Shown: one piece after another, positions 1 through 8,138 of the stretch
Position numbering within the stretch: the stretch's first letter is position 1
Layout: each line of letters opens with the position of its first letter
DNA from: Bog-473 sp963836605
GTDB taxonomy: Bacteria; Actinomycetota; Acidimicrobiia; Acidimicrobiales; RAAP-2
DNA length: 64,000 nucleotides
Direction: 5' to 3'
Assembly: GCA_963836605.1 (NCBI GenBank)
Contig: CAWIKB010000011.1
Location: forward strand, 248,001-312,000
Notes under the pieces: model-generated
What the model was told of the DNA's origin: nothing
The model's database searches: none
Seen by the model: the letters and a program-made list of their open reading frames with translations, nothing else
Program-made: the position numbers and the translations under genes

Positions 1-902
1 ACATCGGTGGCCGGGTCGAAAGGATCGCCCACGACCAGCGCATCCATGGCGTCAGTGAAGCGGCGCAGGAATTCGTCCGCCACCGGCTCCACCACGATGA
101 ACCGCTTGGCCGCGATACAGGACTGCCCGTTGTTCTGCACCCGGGCCTCCACCGCCGTGCGCACCGTGACGTCGAGGTCGGCCGACTCCAGGACGATGAA
201 CGGGTCCGACCCGCCGAGCTCGAGCACGCTCTTCTTCAGCGCATGGCCGGCCGTGGCGGCCACCGACATCCCGGCGCGTTCGCTGCCGGTCAGGGTCACC
301 GCGGCAATTCGGGGATCCTCGATGACGGCCGCAATGTCCTTCGACTCCACGAAGAGGTTGGTGAACACACCCTCGGGCAGGCCGGCGCGACGAAACAGGT
401 CCTCGAGCACGAGGGCGGTCTGGGGGACATTGGAGGCGTGCTTGAGCAAGCCGACATTGCCCACCATCAGGGCCGGTGCGGCGAAGCGCACCACCTGCCA
501 CATCGGGAAATTCCAGGGCATGATGGCCAGCACCGGACCGATCGGCTGGTAGTGCACGTAGGAGCGGGACGCGCCCGTCGAGATCTCCTCGTCGGCCAAC
601 AGTGACTCCGCGTGCTCGGCGAACCAACGAAGACCCAGGGCACACTTCGACACCTCACCGCGGGCGGCGGCGAAGGTCTTGCCCATCTCGGTGGTCAGGA
701 TCCGGGCGACGTCGGGGACCTCGGCTTCGAGGATCTCTGCGGCGGTGATCAGGTGCCGGGCCCGTTCGGCGTAGGTCGTGGTCCGATAGGCGGCGAACGC
801 CTCGACGGCCCGCTGCAGGAGCGCTTCCACTTCGTCGGGGGTGTGCGTCGCAAAGGACTTCTCGGTCTGACCGGTGGCGGGATTGACGGTGGCAAAGGGC
901 AT
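1..902 (-). CDS. gabD: Succinate-semialdehyde dehydrogenase family ALDH, C-terminus cut by the window edge
   Basis: NAD(P)-dependent aldehyde dehydrogenase of the succinate-semialdehyde type, expected to oxidise succinate semialdehyde to succinate. Reading from an ATG at 902 gives MPFATVNPATGQTEKSF and runs in frame through position 1, so about 300 residues are seen and the C-terminal third is missing. Visible family marks are the cofactor segment IMPWNFPMWQV, the LTGSERAG stretch, LELGGSDPF with the general-base Glu, and NNGQSCIAAKRF with the nucleophilic Cys. It starts 10 bases after the stop of the acyl-CoA synthetase and is probably cotranscribed with it. GABA catabolism would fit the polyamine genes nearby, but the true aldehyde substrate is not shown. 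Confidence 0.85.
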   Translation of the reverse strand, partial: MPFATVNPATGQTEKSFATHTPDEVEALLQRAVEAFAAYRTTTYAERARHLITAAEILEAEVPDVARILTTEMGKTFAAARGEVSKCALGLRWFAEHAESLLADEEISTGASRSYVHYQPIGPVLAIMPWNFPMWQVVRFAAPALMVGNVGLLKHASNVPQTALVLEDLFRRAGLPEGVFTNLFVESKDIAAVIEDPRIAAVTLTGSERAGMSVAATAGHALKKSVLELGGSDPFIVLESADLDVTVRTAVEARVQNNGQSCIAAKRFIVVEPVADEFLRRFTDAMDALVVGDPFDPATD

Positions 903-912
903 GAGCTGATTC

Positions 913-2412
913 TTATCCCTCTTTTCCCTCTAGGGGCTCGGTCCCCGCCGCCAGGCCGAGGTGCTCGGGAAGGGCCCGGCGCAGCAGCTTTCCCGTGGCG
1001 GTGTGCGGCAACTCACGTGTCCGGACGTAGAGCTTCGGGCGCTTGTACGGCGCCAGACGGGCCGTGGCCACGGCGCGGAGGGAGTCCTCGGTGACCGAGG
1101 CGTGGCCGACATAGGCCACACAGACCCTCTGGCCCCACTGCTCGTCCACTAGCCCGAAGACGGCCAGTTCCGCCACGCCCGGCACGGTGGCCAGGACGCC
1201 TTCCACCTCGGCCGGGTACACGTTGACGCCGCCACTGATGATCAGGTCGTGGCGCCGACCGGTCAGGTAGAGGAATCCCTCGTCGTCCAGCCGGCCCAGG
1301 TCGCCGACCGTGCAGGCCGACCCCCGCCAAGCGGCTGCGGTCGCCTCCTCGTCACCCCAATAGCTGAAGTGGGCGAAGGGGGGCATGTCGCACCACACGG
1401 TGCCCGAGGCCCCGGCGGCGTCGCTGCCGTCGCTGCCGTCGCTGCCGTCGCTCCCAACGGCACCGGCGCTCCCATCGGCACCATCGCTCGGCCCGATGGA
1501 CAGCCGGCGCCCGGGGCGGGCCCGGCCCACCGTGCCGGGGTGGCCGAGCCATTCCTCGGGCCCGCAGACCGTGAACTGACCCTCGGTCGATCCGTAGAAC
1601 TCCCACACCGCGCCGGGGCGGACGCGGGCCATGGTCGCCCGCTTCACGGCCGGAGGGCAGGGGGCGCCGGCGTGCGCCAGGAAGCGCAGGGAATCGAACG
1701 ATTCTTCCGCCCCCAGCTCGGCCGACGACAAGATGCGTTGGAGGTGAGTGGGCACCAGGAACGCGGTGGTCGGGCGGAGCCGCCGCAGCACATCGAGTGC
1801 GGTGACCGCATCGAACCGGCTGAGGACGGCCAGCGAACCGCCCGAGAGCAGGGTGCCGGTCGAAAAACGTACCGAGACGGTGTGGTACATCGGCGAGCAG
1901 ACCATGTGGAGGTCGTCGGCCTCGAACTGCCACACCGCGGCCTCGTCCGCGAAGACCGCCCGCGCCGTCTCCTCGTCCCACACCCCGGTGGTCACTCCTT
2001 TGGGCTTCCCGGTGGTGCCCGAGGTGTAGTGCATGGGACGGGTCAACGGATACCTGGAGAGTTCCGCCGGCGGCCCCTCCATCAATTCCGACAATGCGGC
2101 CTCGCAGAGCACCTTGGTGAAGGGCTCGGCATCGTCGATCAACCGGTCTCGCTCCGCGGTGGTGAGGGTGACGTTGAGCAGGACCGGGATGATGCCCACG
2201 CGTGCCGCCCCGAGGACGGCGCAGATCAAGTCGGCCGAGGACGGCAGGCTGAAGGCGACGCGGTCACCCTGACGGCAACCCCGAGCCAGCAGCGCACCCG
2301 CGGCGCGGCGCTGGCGCTCCTCGGCGTCGGCGGCCCGCAGCACTTCCACCCTGGGGGCGTCCCTCGTCACCCTGGCAGCGTACTGAGCGGCGACCTCGGT
2401 CCGAAGTGGCAC
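913..2412 (-). CDS. AMP-binding acyl-CoA synthetase (fatty/carboxylic acid CoA ligase)
   Basis: A 499-residue ANL-superfamily ligase that activates a carboxylic acid through an acyl-adenylate to the CoA thioester. The phosphate-binding loop YTSGTTGKPKG lies near residues 129-139, EFYGSTEG is the adenine-binding motif, YLTGRRHDLIISGG the hinge region, and LPHTATGKLLRRAL carries the conserved catalytic Lys close to the C-terminus. That Lys is the residue that is acylated in sirtuin-controlled family members. The start is a GTG. A run of Gly-Ser-Asp triplets around residue 325, encoded by a 9-bp tandem repeat at 1420-1455, looks like a replication-slippage insertion in a surface loop. The gene is divergent from the sirtuin with only 8 bases between start codons. 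The substrate cannot be read from the sequence. Confidence 0.88.
   Translation of the reverse strand: MPLRTEVAAQYAARVTRDAPRVEVLRAADAEERQRRAAGALLARGCRQGDRVAFSLPSSADLICAVLGAARVGIIPVLLNVTLTTAERDRLIDDAEPFTKVLCEAALSELMEGPPAELSRYPLTRPMHYTSGTTGKPKGVTTGVWDEETARAVFADEAAVWQFEADDLHMVCSPMYHTVSVRFSTGTLLSGGSLAVLSRFDAVTALDVLRRLRPTTAFLVPTHLQRILSSAELGAEESFDSLRFLAHAGAPCPPAVKRATMARVRPGAVWEFYGSTEGQFTVCGPEEWLGHPGTVGRARPGRRLSIGPSDGADGSAGAVGSDGSDGSDGSDAAGASGTVWCDMPPFAHFSYWGDEEATAAAWRGSACTVGDLGRLDDEGFLYLTGRRHDLIISGGVNVYPAEVEGVLATVPGVAELAVFGLVDEQWGQRVCVAYVGHASVTEDSLRAVATARLAPYKRPKLYVRTRELPHTATGKLLRRALPEHLGLAAGTEPLEGKEG
1420..1455. repeat. 9-bp tandem repeat inside the acyl-CoA synthetase gene
   Basis: Three perfect copies and one imperfect copy of GTCGCTGCC. 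It keeps the reading frame and adds repeated Gly-Ser-Asp to the ligase. A copy-number change would alter the protein by three residues without a frameshift. Confidence 0.8.
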
Positions 2413-2420
2413 GATGACAG

Positions 2421-3218
2421 GTGATGGTCGATGCGGACAGACGTGCCGCGCGGGCTCTGGTCGAGCGCTCGCGCCGAATCGTGGCCCTCAGCGGCGCCGG
2501 CATCTCCACCGATTCTGGCATCGCCGATTTTCGCGGCCCCGAGGGCCTGTGGACCAAGAATCCCGAGGCCGAGCGGATGGCCACGCTCCAGGTGTACCTG
2601 GCCGAACCCGAGGTGCGACGGCGCTCGTGGCAACAGCGGCTGAGCTCACCCATGTGGGAGGCGCAACCCAACGCCGGCCACGCCGCCCTGGTGGACCTGG
2701 AGCGGTCGGGCCGGCTCACCACCCTGGTCACCCAGAACATCGACGGCCTCCACCAGAAGGCCGGTTCGGACCCCGAGCGCATCATCGAGATCCACGGCAA
2801 TGCGTTGGACATCGTGTGCCTCCGCTGTGGGCTCCGCCGCCCGGCCGAGCCGACACACGCGCGGCTACGTGCCGGTGAGCTGGACCCGAGCTGCCTCGAG
2901 GTCCTCCCCGATGGCTCGACCTGCGGGGGCATCTTGAAGTCGGCCACCATCAGCTTCGGACAGAATCTGGTGCCCGAGGACCTCCGCGCGTCCGAGCGGG
3001 CGGCGGCGTCCTGCGATCTGCTCCTCGCCGTCGGGTCGACGCTGGCCGTCTACCCCGCCGCGGGCATGGTGCCCATCGCCGCCCGCGCCGGTGCGGCCAT
3101 CGTCATCGTCAACGGGGGCCCAACCGACCTTGACGGTCTCGCTGACGTGGTGGTCAACGGCTCGCTCAGCGAGATCCTGCCGCAACTGACCAGCGGGCTC
3201 CCGCCGTGCCCGTCCTGA
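2421..3218 (+). CDS. NAD-dependent protein deacylase, sirtuin family (SIR2/CobB-like)
   Basis: A 265-residue sirtuin that removes acyl groups from lysines using NAD. The sequence shows GAGISTDSGIADFRG (residues 25-39, NAD loop), TQNIDGLHQKAG (104-115), the catalytic His in EIHGNA (about 125), and a zinc knuckle with Cys 133, 136, 158 and 168. The last Cys pair is spaced by nine residues instead of the usual two, and SATISFGQNL replaces the usual substrate-channel motif (VxFGE type). Translation can start at GTG 2421 or ATG 2424. The head-to-head position with an acyl-CoA synthetase suggests that the ligase is a substrate, as in known Acs-CobB regulation; this is inference from context. No Tyr/Arg pair diagnostic of desuccinylases was recognised with confidence. 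Confidence 0.9.
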   Translation: MMVDADRRAARALVERSRRIVALSGAGISTDSGIADFRGPEGLWTKNPEAERMATLQVYLAEPEVRRRSWQQRLSSPMWEAQPNAGHAALVDLERSGRLTTLVTQNIDGLHQKAGSDPERIIEIHGNALDIVCLRCGLRRPAEPTHARLRAGELDPSCLEVLPDGSTCGGILKSATISFGQNLVPEDLRASERAAASCDLLLAVGSTLAVYPAAGMVPIAARAGAAIVIVNGGPTDLDGLADVVVNGSLSEILPQLTSGLPPCPS

Positions 3219-3246
3219 CCGTGCCACTCGGGCCCGATCGGTCGGG

Positions 3247-3384
3247 CTAAGAGCCCTCTTTGCTCGCCTGCTTGGCCTTTCGGCGCGGCTTGAGCGCGAA
3301 CCACCAGATGCTGGCCATCGTTCCGACGATGCCGACCGTGGCGGCTACCGGCTTGACGACCTTTCGGGTCCCGCTCTTTGGCAT
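3247..3384 (-). CDS. Small single-pass membrane protein, 45 residues
   Basis: A short gene starting MPKSGTRKVVKPVAA, with a hydrophobic segment (about residues 13-31, ending SIWWFAL) followed by a strongly basic tail (KPRRKAKQASK). This predicts one membrane helix with the positive tail in the cytoplasm. It starts 11 bases after the stop of the C26 hydrolase, so it is probably cotranscribed. No family was recognised. The longer open frame upstream of this ATG overlaps the hydrolase and is poor in protein-like sequence, so this start was chosen. Confidence 0.6.
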   Translation of the reverse strand: MPKSGTRKVVKPVAATVGIVGTMASIWWFALKPRRKAKQASKEGS

Positions 3385-3395
3385 GGGTGAAGACT

Positions 3396-4211
3396 CTACT
3401 GCGATCGGCCCGTAGGCGACCCGGCGACCCGGCGACCCGGCGGGCCGGGCCGCGCCGAGGGGGTCAGGGCCGACCGCGGCGCCCGGCGCCCCTCGAGGTA
3501 TTGCCAGGCGGCGGCGACCAGGGCGGCAAAGGGGCGCTGATCCTCGCCCTCCTCGGGGTGCCATTGCACGCCCAGGACGAAGGAGGCGCTGGGGAGCTCG
3601 ACGGCTTCGATCACGCCTTCTGGCGCGCGGGCCGTGACCACCAGCCCGTTGCCCAGCGCGTCGATGGACTGGTGGTGCGAGCAGAGCACGGTTGGGGTCG
3701 GCCCGAAGACCGCCGCCGTGCGGGTGTCGGGCGTGGTCGCCACCTGCACCTCTTCGAACACCGCAGGGGTTCGGCGGTGGTCATCATTGCCGACCACATC
3801 GGGCAGATGTTGGTGCAGCGTGCCGCCGAGCTCCACGTTGAGGATCTGGCAGCCCCGGCAGATGGCCAGGACCGGGAGATCGACCGCGAGGGCGGCCGCC
3901 ACCAGCGCGCGCTCGCTCTCATCGCGAATCGGATCGACCCCGCTGACGCTCGGTTCGGCCACTGCGCCGTAGCGGGCCGGGTCGACGTCGCCCCCGCCGG
4001 TGAGCACCAGGCCGTCCAGGACCGCGATCACCTCGTCGGCCCCCCATCCGGGACCGGCCAGGGCCGTGCGGGGGGGCGGGAGGAGCAACGGCCGAGCGCC
4101 GGCGGAGGCAACCAGCTCGTAGTACGACTCGGGCAACACCGCGGCCGGTCGCCTCCACGCCCCCCAGGCCGTGTCGGCCACGTAGGTGGAGACGCCAATG
4201 AGGGGGATCAC
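3396..4211 (-). CDS. puuD: Gamma-glutamyl-gamma-aminobutyrate hydrolase family (class I glutamine amidotransferase-like, C26)
   Basis: Expected to cleave the gamma-glutamyl bond of gamma-Glu-GABA (or a related gamma-glutamyl amine product), releasing glutamate, the last step of the Puu route. The 271-residue protein from GTG 4211 begins IPLIGVSTYV. It shows DGLVLTGGGDVDPARYG, the nucleophile elbow LAICRGCQILNVELGG (catalytic Cys), and LGVQWHPEE with the catalytic His and Glu. An open frame continues upstream to 4370 but is low-complexity and overlaps the divergent ligase gene. A small membrane protein follows it. The PuuA-like ligase lies divergently, which supports a role in polyamine or ethanolamine breakdown. 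Confidence 0.85.
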   Translation of the reverse strand: MIPLIGVSTYVADTAWGAWRRPAAVLPESYYELVASAGARPLLLPPPRTALAGPGWGADEVIAVLDGLVLTGGGDVDPARYGAVAEPSVSGVDPIRDESERALVAAALAVDLPVLAICRGCQILNVELGGTLHQHLPDVVGNDDHRRTPAVFEEVQVATTPDTRTAAVFGPTPTVLCSHHQSIDALGNGLVVTARAPEGVIEAVELPSASFVLGVQWHPEEGEDQRPFAALVAAAWQYLEGRRAPRSALTPSARPGPPGRRVAGSPTGRSQ

Positions 4212-4375
4212 CCCGGCACCGCCAGTGTCGTCGGCGGGGACCCCGGCACGGCCCCGGCCAGATAGGACCGCCGGCCCCGGGCCGCCCCGCCTCGAGGGTC
4301 GAGGACGGAGGCGGCGCGCACGGCCCAAGCCTACAAAGGGCTGGACGGGTGCCGGTCGGGACGCCATCATGCGTC

Positions 4376-5734
4376 ATGCCCGGACTTGAATTCGTCACCG
4401 CAGGGATTGCCGACGGCTCCATCGACACCGTCGTGTTGGCCTTCCCCGACATGCACGGCCGTCCGGTGGGCAAGCGGGTCACGCCGTCCTTCTTCATGGA
4501 GCACGTGGTCGAGCACGGCATCGAGGTCTGTGACTATCTGTTGGCGGTTGACGTCGACATGAACCCGCTCCCGGGCTACCGGTTCGCCAACTGGGATACC
4601 GGCTACGGCGACATCGTCGTTCTTCCCGACTATGCCACCGCGCGGCCCCTCCCCTGGCTCCCGGGAACGGCCATGGTCATCGGCGACGTGACCACCACGG
4701 AGGGAGCGCCGGTCGACGTCTCGCCGCGGCAGATCCTGCGCCACCAGGTCGCCCGGGCCGCTCAACGGGGCTTCACCGTCCTCAGCGCCACCGAGCTCGA
4801 GTTCTTCCTGTTCCGCGAGACCTACGAGGAAGCCCACGAGAAGGGTTGGCAGGGCCTGACGCCGCACTCGGCCACCATCGAGGACTACCAGCTGTTGCAA
4901 ACGTCGCGCGAGGAGTACATCCTCAAACGCATCCGTCAGGAAATGGGCGGAGCCGGCATCCCGGTGGAATTCTCGAAAGGGGAGGCCGGGCGGGGGCAGC
5001 ACGAGGTCAACGTCACCTACGCCGGCTCTCTCGAGACCGCCGATCGCCACCTGGTGTTCAAGAACGGGATCAAGGAGATCGCGTCCCAGGAGGGACGAGC
5101 CGCCACCTTCATGGCCAAATGGACGATGGGTGATGTGGGATCGTCCTGCCATGTGCACAACAGCTTGTGGGACGGCCGGACGGAGACCCCGCTGATGGCC
5201 GATCCATCACATCCGAGCGGCCTGTCGACCGTGGGGCGCAGGTTCCTGGCCGGTCAGCTCCACGCAGCACGAGAGCTGGCCTGGTGTGCCGCTCCGACCA
5301 CCAATTCCTATCGGCGCTATGTGCCGGGCAGCTGGGCCCCGACCGCCATCGTCTGGGGAGACGACAACCGCACCTGCGGCTTTCGCGTCGTCGGGCAGGG
5401 TCCGGGGCGACGCGTCGAGACCCGGGTCCCGGGGGCCGACGTCAATCCGTACCTGGTGGTGGCCGCCTGCATCGCCGCCGGCCTCTACGGCCTCGACCAT
5501 GAGCTCGACCTTCCCGAGGCCTACCCCGGTAACGCGTACGACGCGGCCGATGTGCCCCGCATCCCGACGACTCTGGTCGAGGCCATCGACGAGCTCAAGC
5601 GTTCCGAGGTGGCGGCCGAGGCCTTCGGTCCCGAGGTGCACCATCATCTCCTCAACACGGCCCAACAGGAATGGGAGGCGTCCAACCGCCACGTGTCCGA
5701 CTGGGAGTTGGCCCGCAACTTCGAGCGGATGTAG
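4376..5734 (+). CDS. Glutamine synthetase-family ligase, probable gamma-glutamylpolyamine synthetase (PuuA/GlnA3-like)
   Basis: ATP-dependent ligase of the glutamine synthetase fold; by context it attaches glutamate to putrescine or another amine. The 452-residue protein has the beta-Grasp N-domain (FPDMHGRPVGKR), ATELEFFLF with metal-binding Glu residues, GSSCHVHNSLWDG at the active-site flap, and RVETRVPGADVNPYL near the C-terminus. The start MPGLEFVTAG at ATG 4376 was chosen; GTG 4349 is an in-frame alternative. It is divergent from the PuuD-like hydrolase and convergent with the FGGY kinase, 5 bases apart. Assimilatory GlnA is less likely because the sequence is of the diverged class and its neighbours are catabolic. 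Confidence 0.82.
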   Translation: MPGLEFVTAGIADGSIDTVVLAFPDMHGRPVGKRVTPSFFMEHVVEHGIEVCDYLLAVDVDMNPLPGYRFANWDTGYGDIVVLPDYATARPLPWLPGTAMVIGDVTTTEGAPVDVSPRQILRHQVARAAQRGFTVLSATELEFFLFRETYEEAHEKGWQGLTPHSATIEDYQLLQTSREEYILKRIRQEMGGAGIPVEFSKGEAGRGQHEVNVTYAGSLETADRHLVFKNGIKEIASQEGRAATFMAKWTMGDVGSSCHVHNSLWDGRTETPLMADPSHPSGLSTVGRRFLAGQLHAARELAWCAAPTTNSYRRYVPGSWAPTAIVWGDDNRTCGFRVVGQGPGRRVETRVPGADVNPYLVVAACIAAGLYGLDHELDLPEAYPGNAYDAADVPRIPTTLVEAIDELKRSEVAAEAFGPEVHHHLLNTAQQEWEASNRHVSDWELARNFERM

Positions 5735-5739
5735 CTCAG

Positions 5740-7407
5740 TCAGGACGGGCCGCTCTCCAGCCTCCGGCCGTTCAGCCGCTTGTGGATGCCCTTGGTCTCC
5801 TTGTAAAGGTTGATGAACTCCTCGAGCACCGGTGCGTAGCGCGCGCCAGCATCCCGGTCCGGCTCGTAGGAGGCCTTGATCGCCACCGTGGCGGGGATGT
5901 CGGCCAACGAGATACGGCCCAGCGCCAGGAGGGTCAGAAGGCCCGCCCCCCGGACGTTGGCCTGCAACGGATCGGCGATCTGGTGGATCGTTCGACCCAT
6001 GACGTCGGCATGGATCTGGGACCACAGGTCAGAGTTGGCGCCGCCTCCGATGAAGGCGAGGGAGTCGAAGCGTCTCTTGCAGAATTTCTCCACCGCGCCC
6101 AGCAGCCAGGCCGAATTGAAGGCCACCCCTTCGAAAACGGCCCGCACCATGTCGGACCTGGTCGACGAGAGCGAGAGGTTGTGGAAGCCGCCTCTGATCG
6201 TGTGGTCGTCCACGGGCGTTCGCTCGCCATTGAGCCAGGGGGTGAACAGCACACCCCGGGCCCCCTGGGGGACGCCGGCCGCCATGGCATTGAGGCGGTC
6301 GAAGAAGTCGTCCGGCGCGCCGCTCGAACCCAGGGTGTCGTCGGGGAAGAGGAGGTTGTCCCGCAGCCAGGTCAGGCAGGCCCCGCCCGTCTCGTGCTCA
6401 TCGGCCACCAGATAGCGACCGGGAATCCCCGAAGGGATGGACGCGACGTTGGTCAGGGCATCGGTCTTCTTGAACGGGACGTGGCAACTGATCCAACTCG
6501 ACGTCCCGATGTAGAGGTGCCCGTCGAGGTCCGCCACGGCGCCCGACCCGACGGCGGCCGAGTGCAGGTCGCCCGTCCCGCTCACCACCGGGGTGCCGGC
6601 CAGGAGACCGAGCTCGGCTGCCGCCCGGGGGGAGAGCCCGCCGAGGATCGATCCGGTCGGGACCAGCTCGGGCAGGCGTCCGCGCTCGAGCCCGGCCAGG
6701 TCGAACAATCCGTCGTCGTAGGCCACCGCGTTGATGTCGCGATTGTCGGTGACCCAGTGCACGGTGATCGAGTCGTGCGAGGCCCGGGCCAATCCGGTGA
6801 GGCGCAGATTGAGGTAGTCCACCGGCTCGAGGAAGACGGCGGTGGCGGCGTAGACCTCCGGGCGCTCCTGCCGTAAAAAATGGATGTGCCCCACCGGGTC
6901 CTTGCCCGACAGGCTCGGGATGCCCCCCGTGCGCCGGACCCAACGGGTGAGCTTCGACGCCCCGTAGCCCTGCACGTTCAGCGCACCGCGCACGGTGCTC
7001 CGCACTGCGGCAGCCCCCCGCGAGTCCATCCAGATGATCGAGGGCCCGATGGCCACCCCGTCGGCCCCGACCGCGACGGTTCCCGACCATTGCGCGGTGC
7101 ACCCCACCCCCACCACCTTGTCGGGGTCGACGTCGCTCTCGGCCAGGGCCCGCTGCGCCGAGCCGACGATGGCGTCCCACCACTCCTGGGGGAGCTGCTC
7201 GGCGGAGCCGTCTTCGTCCAGCTGTATCCCGACCCTCTCGAACGCGTGCGCGACGATCCGGCCCGTGGCGGAAATGACCGCGACCTTGGGCCCCCCGGTC
7301 CCGAGGTCCACGGCCAGAACGAACGTGTCCTCGGGTCCGGCGTCGGGCAATGGCCGCAAGGCGGTCGGGGCGACGGGGGCCAGGGTCGGCACGGTGGCGG
7401 TCCGCAT
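5740..7407 (-). CDS. FGGY-family carbohydrate kinase (xylulokinase-like)
   Basis: A 555-residue sugar kinase of the actin/hexokinase fold that phosphorylates a ketose or polyol with ATP. FVLAVDLGTGGPKVAV (residues 29-44) is the first phosphate loop, IIWMDSRG matches the substrate-side Asp region, TPVVSGTGDLHSAAVGSG and IGTSSWISCHV form the second ATP-binding half, and LAFIGGGANSDLWSQIHADV is the FGGY C-terminal signature. An N-terminal extension of about 25 Ala/Pro-rich residues precedes the fold. No sugar transporter or regulator lies beside it, so the substrate is not predictable; xylulose is only the nearest named family. Confidence 0.85.
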   Translation of the reverse strand: MRTATVPTLAPVAPTALRPLPDAGPEDTFVLAVDLGTGGPKVAVISATGRIVAHAFERVGIQLDEDGSAEQLPQEWWDAIVGSAQRALAESDVDPDKVVGVGCTAQWSGTVAVGADGVAIGPSIIWMDSRGAAAVRSTVRGALNVQGYGASKLTRWVRRTGGIPSLSGKDPVGHIHFLRQERPEVYAATAVFLEPVDYLNLRLTGLARASHDSITVHWVTDNRDINAVAYDDGLFDLAGLERGRLPELVPTGSILGGLSPRAAAELGLLAGTPVVSGTGDLHSAAVGSGAVADLDGHLYIGTSSWISCHVPFKKTDALTNVASIPSGIPGRYLVADEHETGGACLTWLRDNLLFPDDTLGSSGAPDDFFDRLNAMAAGVPQGARGVLFTPWLNGERTPVDDHTIRGGFHNLSLSSTRSDMVRAVFEGVAFNSAWLLGAVEKFCKRRFDSLAFIGGGANSDLWSQIHADVMGRTIHQIADPLQANVRGAGLLTLLALGRISLADIPATVAIKASYEPDRDAGARYAPVLEEFINLYKETKGIHKRLNGRRLESGPS

Positions 7408-7464
7408 TTCGGCGAAGCGTAATCCGGCCCCCCGCTGACGACCCGGCCCGCCGGGTCGCCGTGA

Positions 7465-8025
7465 CTATTCGGCCAAGCTGGCTTCGACTTCCAGCTCGAT
7501 CTTGACCTTGTTCCCCACAACGACGCTCCCGTCCAGGAGGGCGTGGTTGAAGCTCACCCCGAAGTCGCGACGGTCGATCTCGGCCTCGGCCGAGAAGGCG
7601 ACCACGGTCTTTCCCTCCTGCATGGACGCGCCTTCACCGAGGTATTCGAGATCGAATACCACCGGCTTGGTGATGCCCCGAATGGTCAGGTCGGTCGCCA
7701 GCTTCCATTTCGTGTCGGACACCTTCTGGAGCCCCGTGCTCTTGAGGGTCAGGAGGGGGTGGTTCTCGGCATCCAGGAAGTCGTTGGTGCGAAGGTGGTC
7801 GTCCCGCATGCCCTGGTTGGTGTGGATGCTGGCCGCCTTGGCCTCGGCCTCGAGGGTCGACTCCTCGGGGTTCTCGGCCACGGTGAAGGTGCCCGAGAAC
7901 TCGGTGAAGCGGCCCCTGACCTTGGTCCCGATCAGGTGGCGGGCCACGAAGCCGATCTCGGCATGGGCGGGATCGACGACATAGGTGCCGGTCTTGGGAA
8001 GGGTGATTGTATCTGTGGCGCTCAT
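7465..8025 (-). CDS. YceI-family lipocalin-like protein
   Basis: A 186-residue beta-barrel protein of the YceI family, whose members bind long polyisoprenoid-like lipids. The start YVVDPAHAEIGFVARHLIG and the later GVSFNHALLDGSVVVGNKV are typical. No signal peptide is present, so it is predicted to be cytoplasmic, unlike the periplasmic E. coli member. ATG 8025 was chosen because AAGGAGATATTGCC, a strong ribosome-binding site, stands just before it; an open frame reaching 8154 would cross the promoter and operator. Transcription is very likely controlled by the divergent MarR protein through the inverted repeat at 8063-8084. Confidence 0.92.
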   Translation of the reverse strand: MSATDTITLPKTGTYVVDPAHAEIGFVARHLIGTKVRGRFTEFSGTFTVAENPEESTLEAEAKAASIHTNQGMRDDHLRTNDFLDAENHPLLTLKSTGLQKVSDTKWKLATDLTIRGITKPVVFDLEYLGEGASMQEGKTVVAFSAEAEIDRRDFGVSFNHALLDGSVVVGNKVKIELEVEASLAE

Positions 8026-8056
8026 GGCAATATCTCCTTGTGGCTCGGTTCCTTGA

Positions 8057-8091
8057 GCGTATAGTATCTGACTACACAGATACTTGTCAAT
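8057..8091 (-). promoter_or_regulatory. yceI promoter with embedded MarR-type operator
   Basis: A perfect 8-bp inverted repeat, AGTATCTG and CAGATACT with a 6-bp spacer (8063-8084), lies in the 113-bp gap between yceI and the MarR gene. On the minus strand TTGACA (8090-8085) and TACTAT, 18 bases downstream, form a sigma-70-like promoter for yceI, with the inverted repeat filling the space between the two boxes. A repressor bound there would block RNA polymerase. The arms are typical in size for a MarR dimer site. Confidence 0.8.
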
Positions 8092-8138
8092 CAGGTAAAC
8101 GGCTATTGCTGATAGAATGCGCTCTGATTGGGGGAGCG

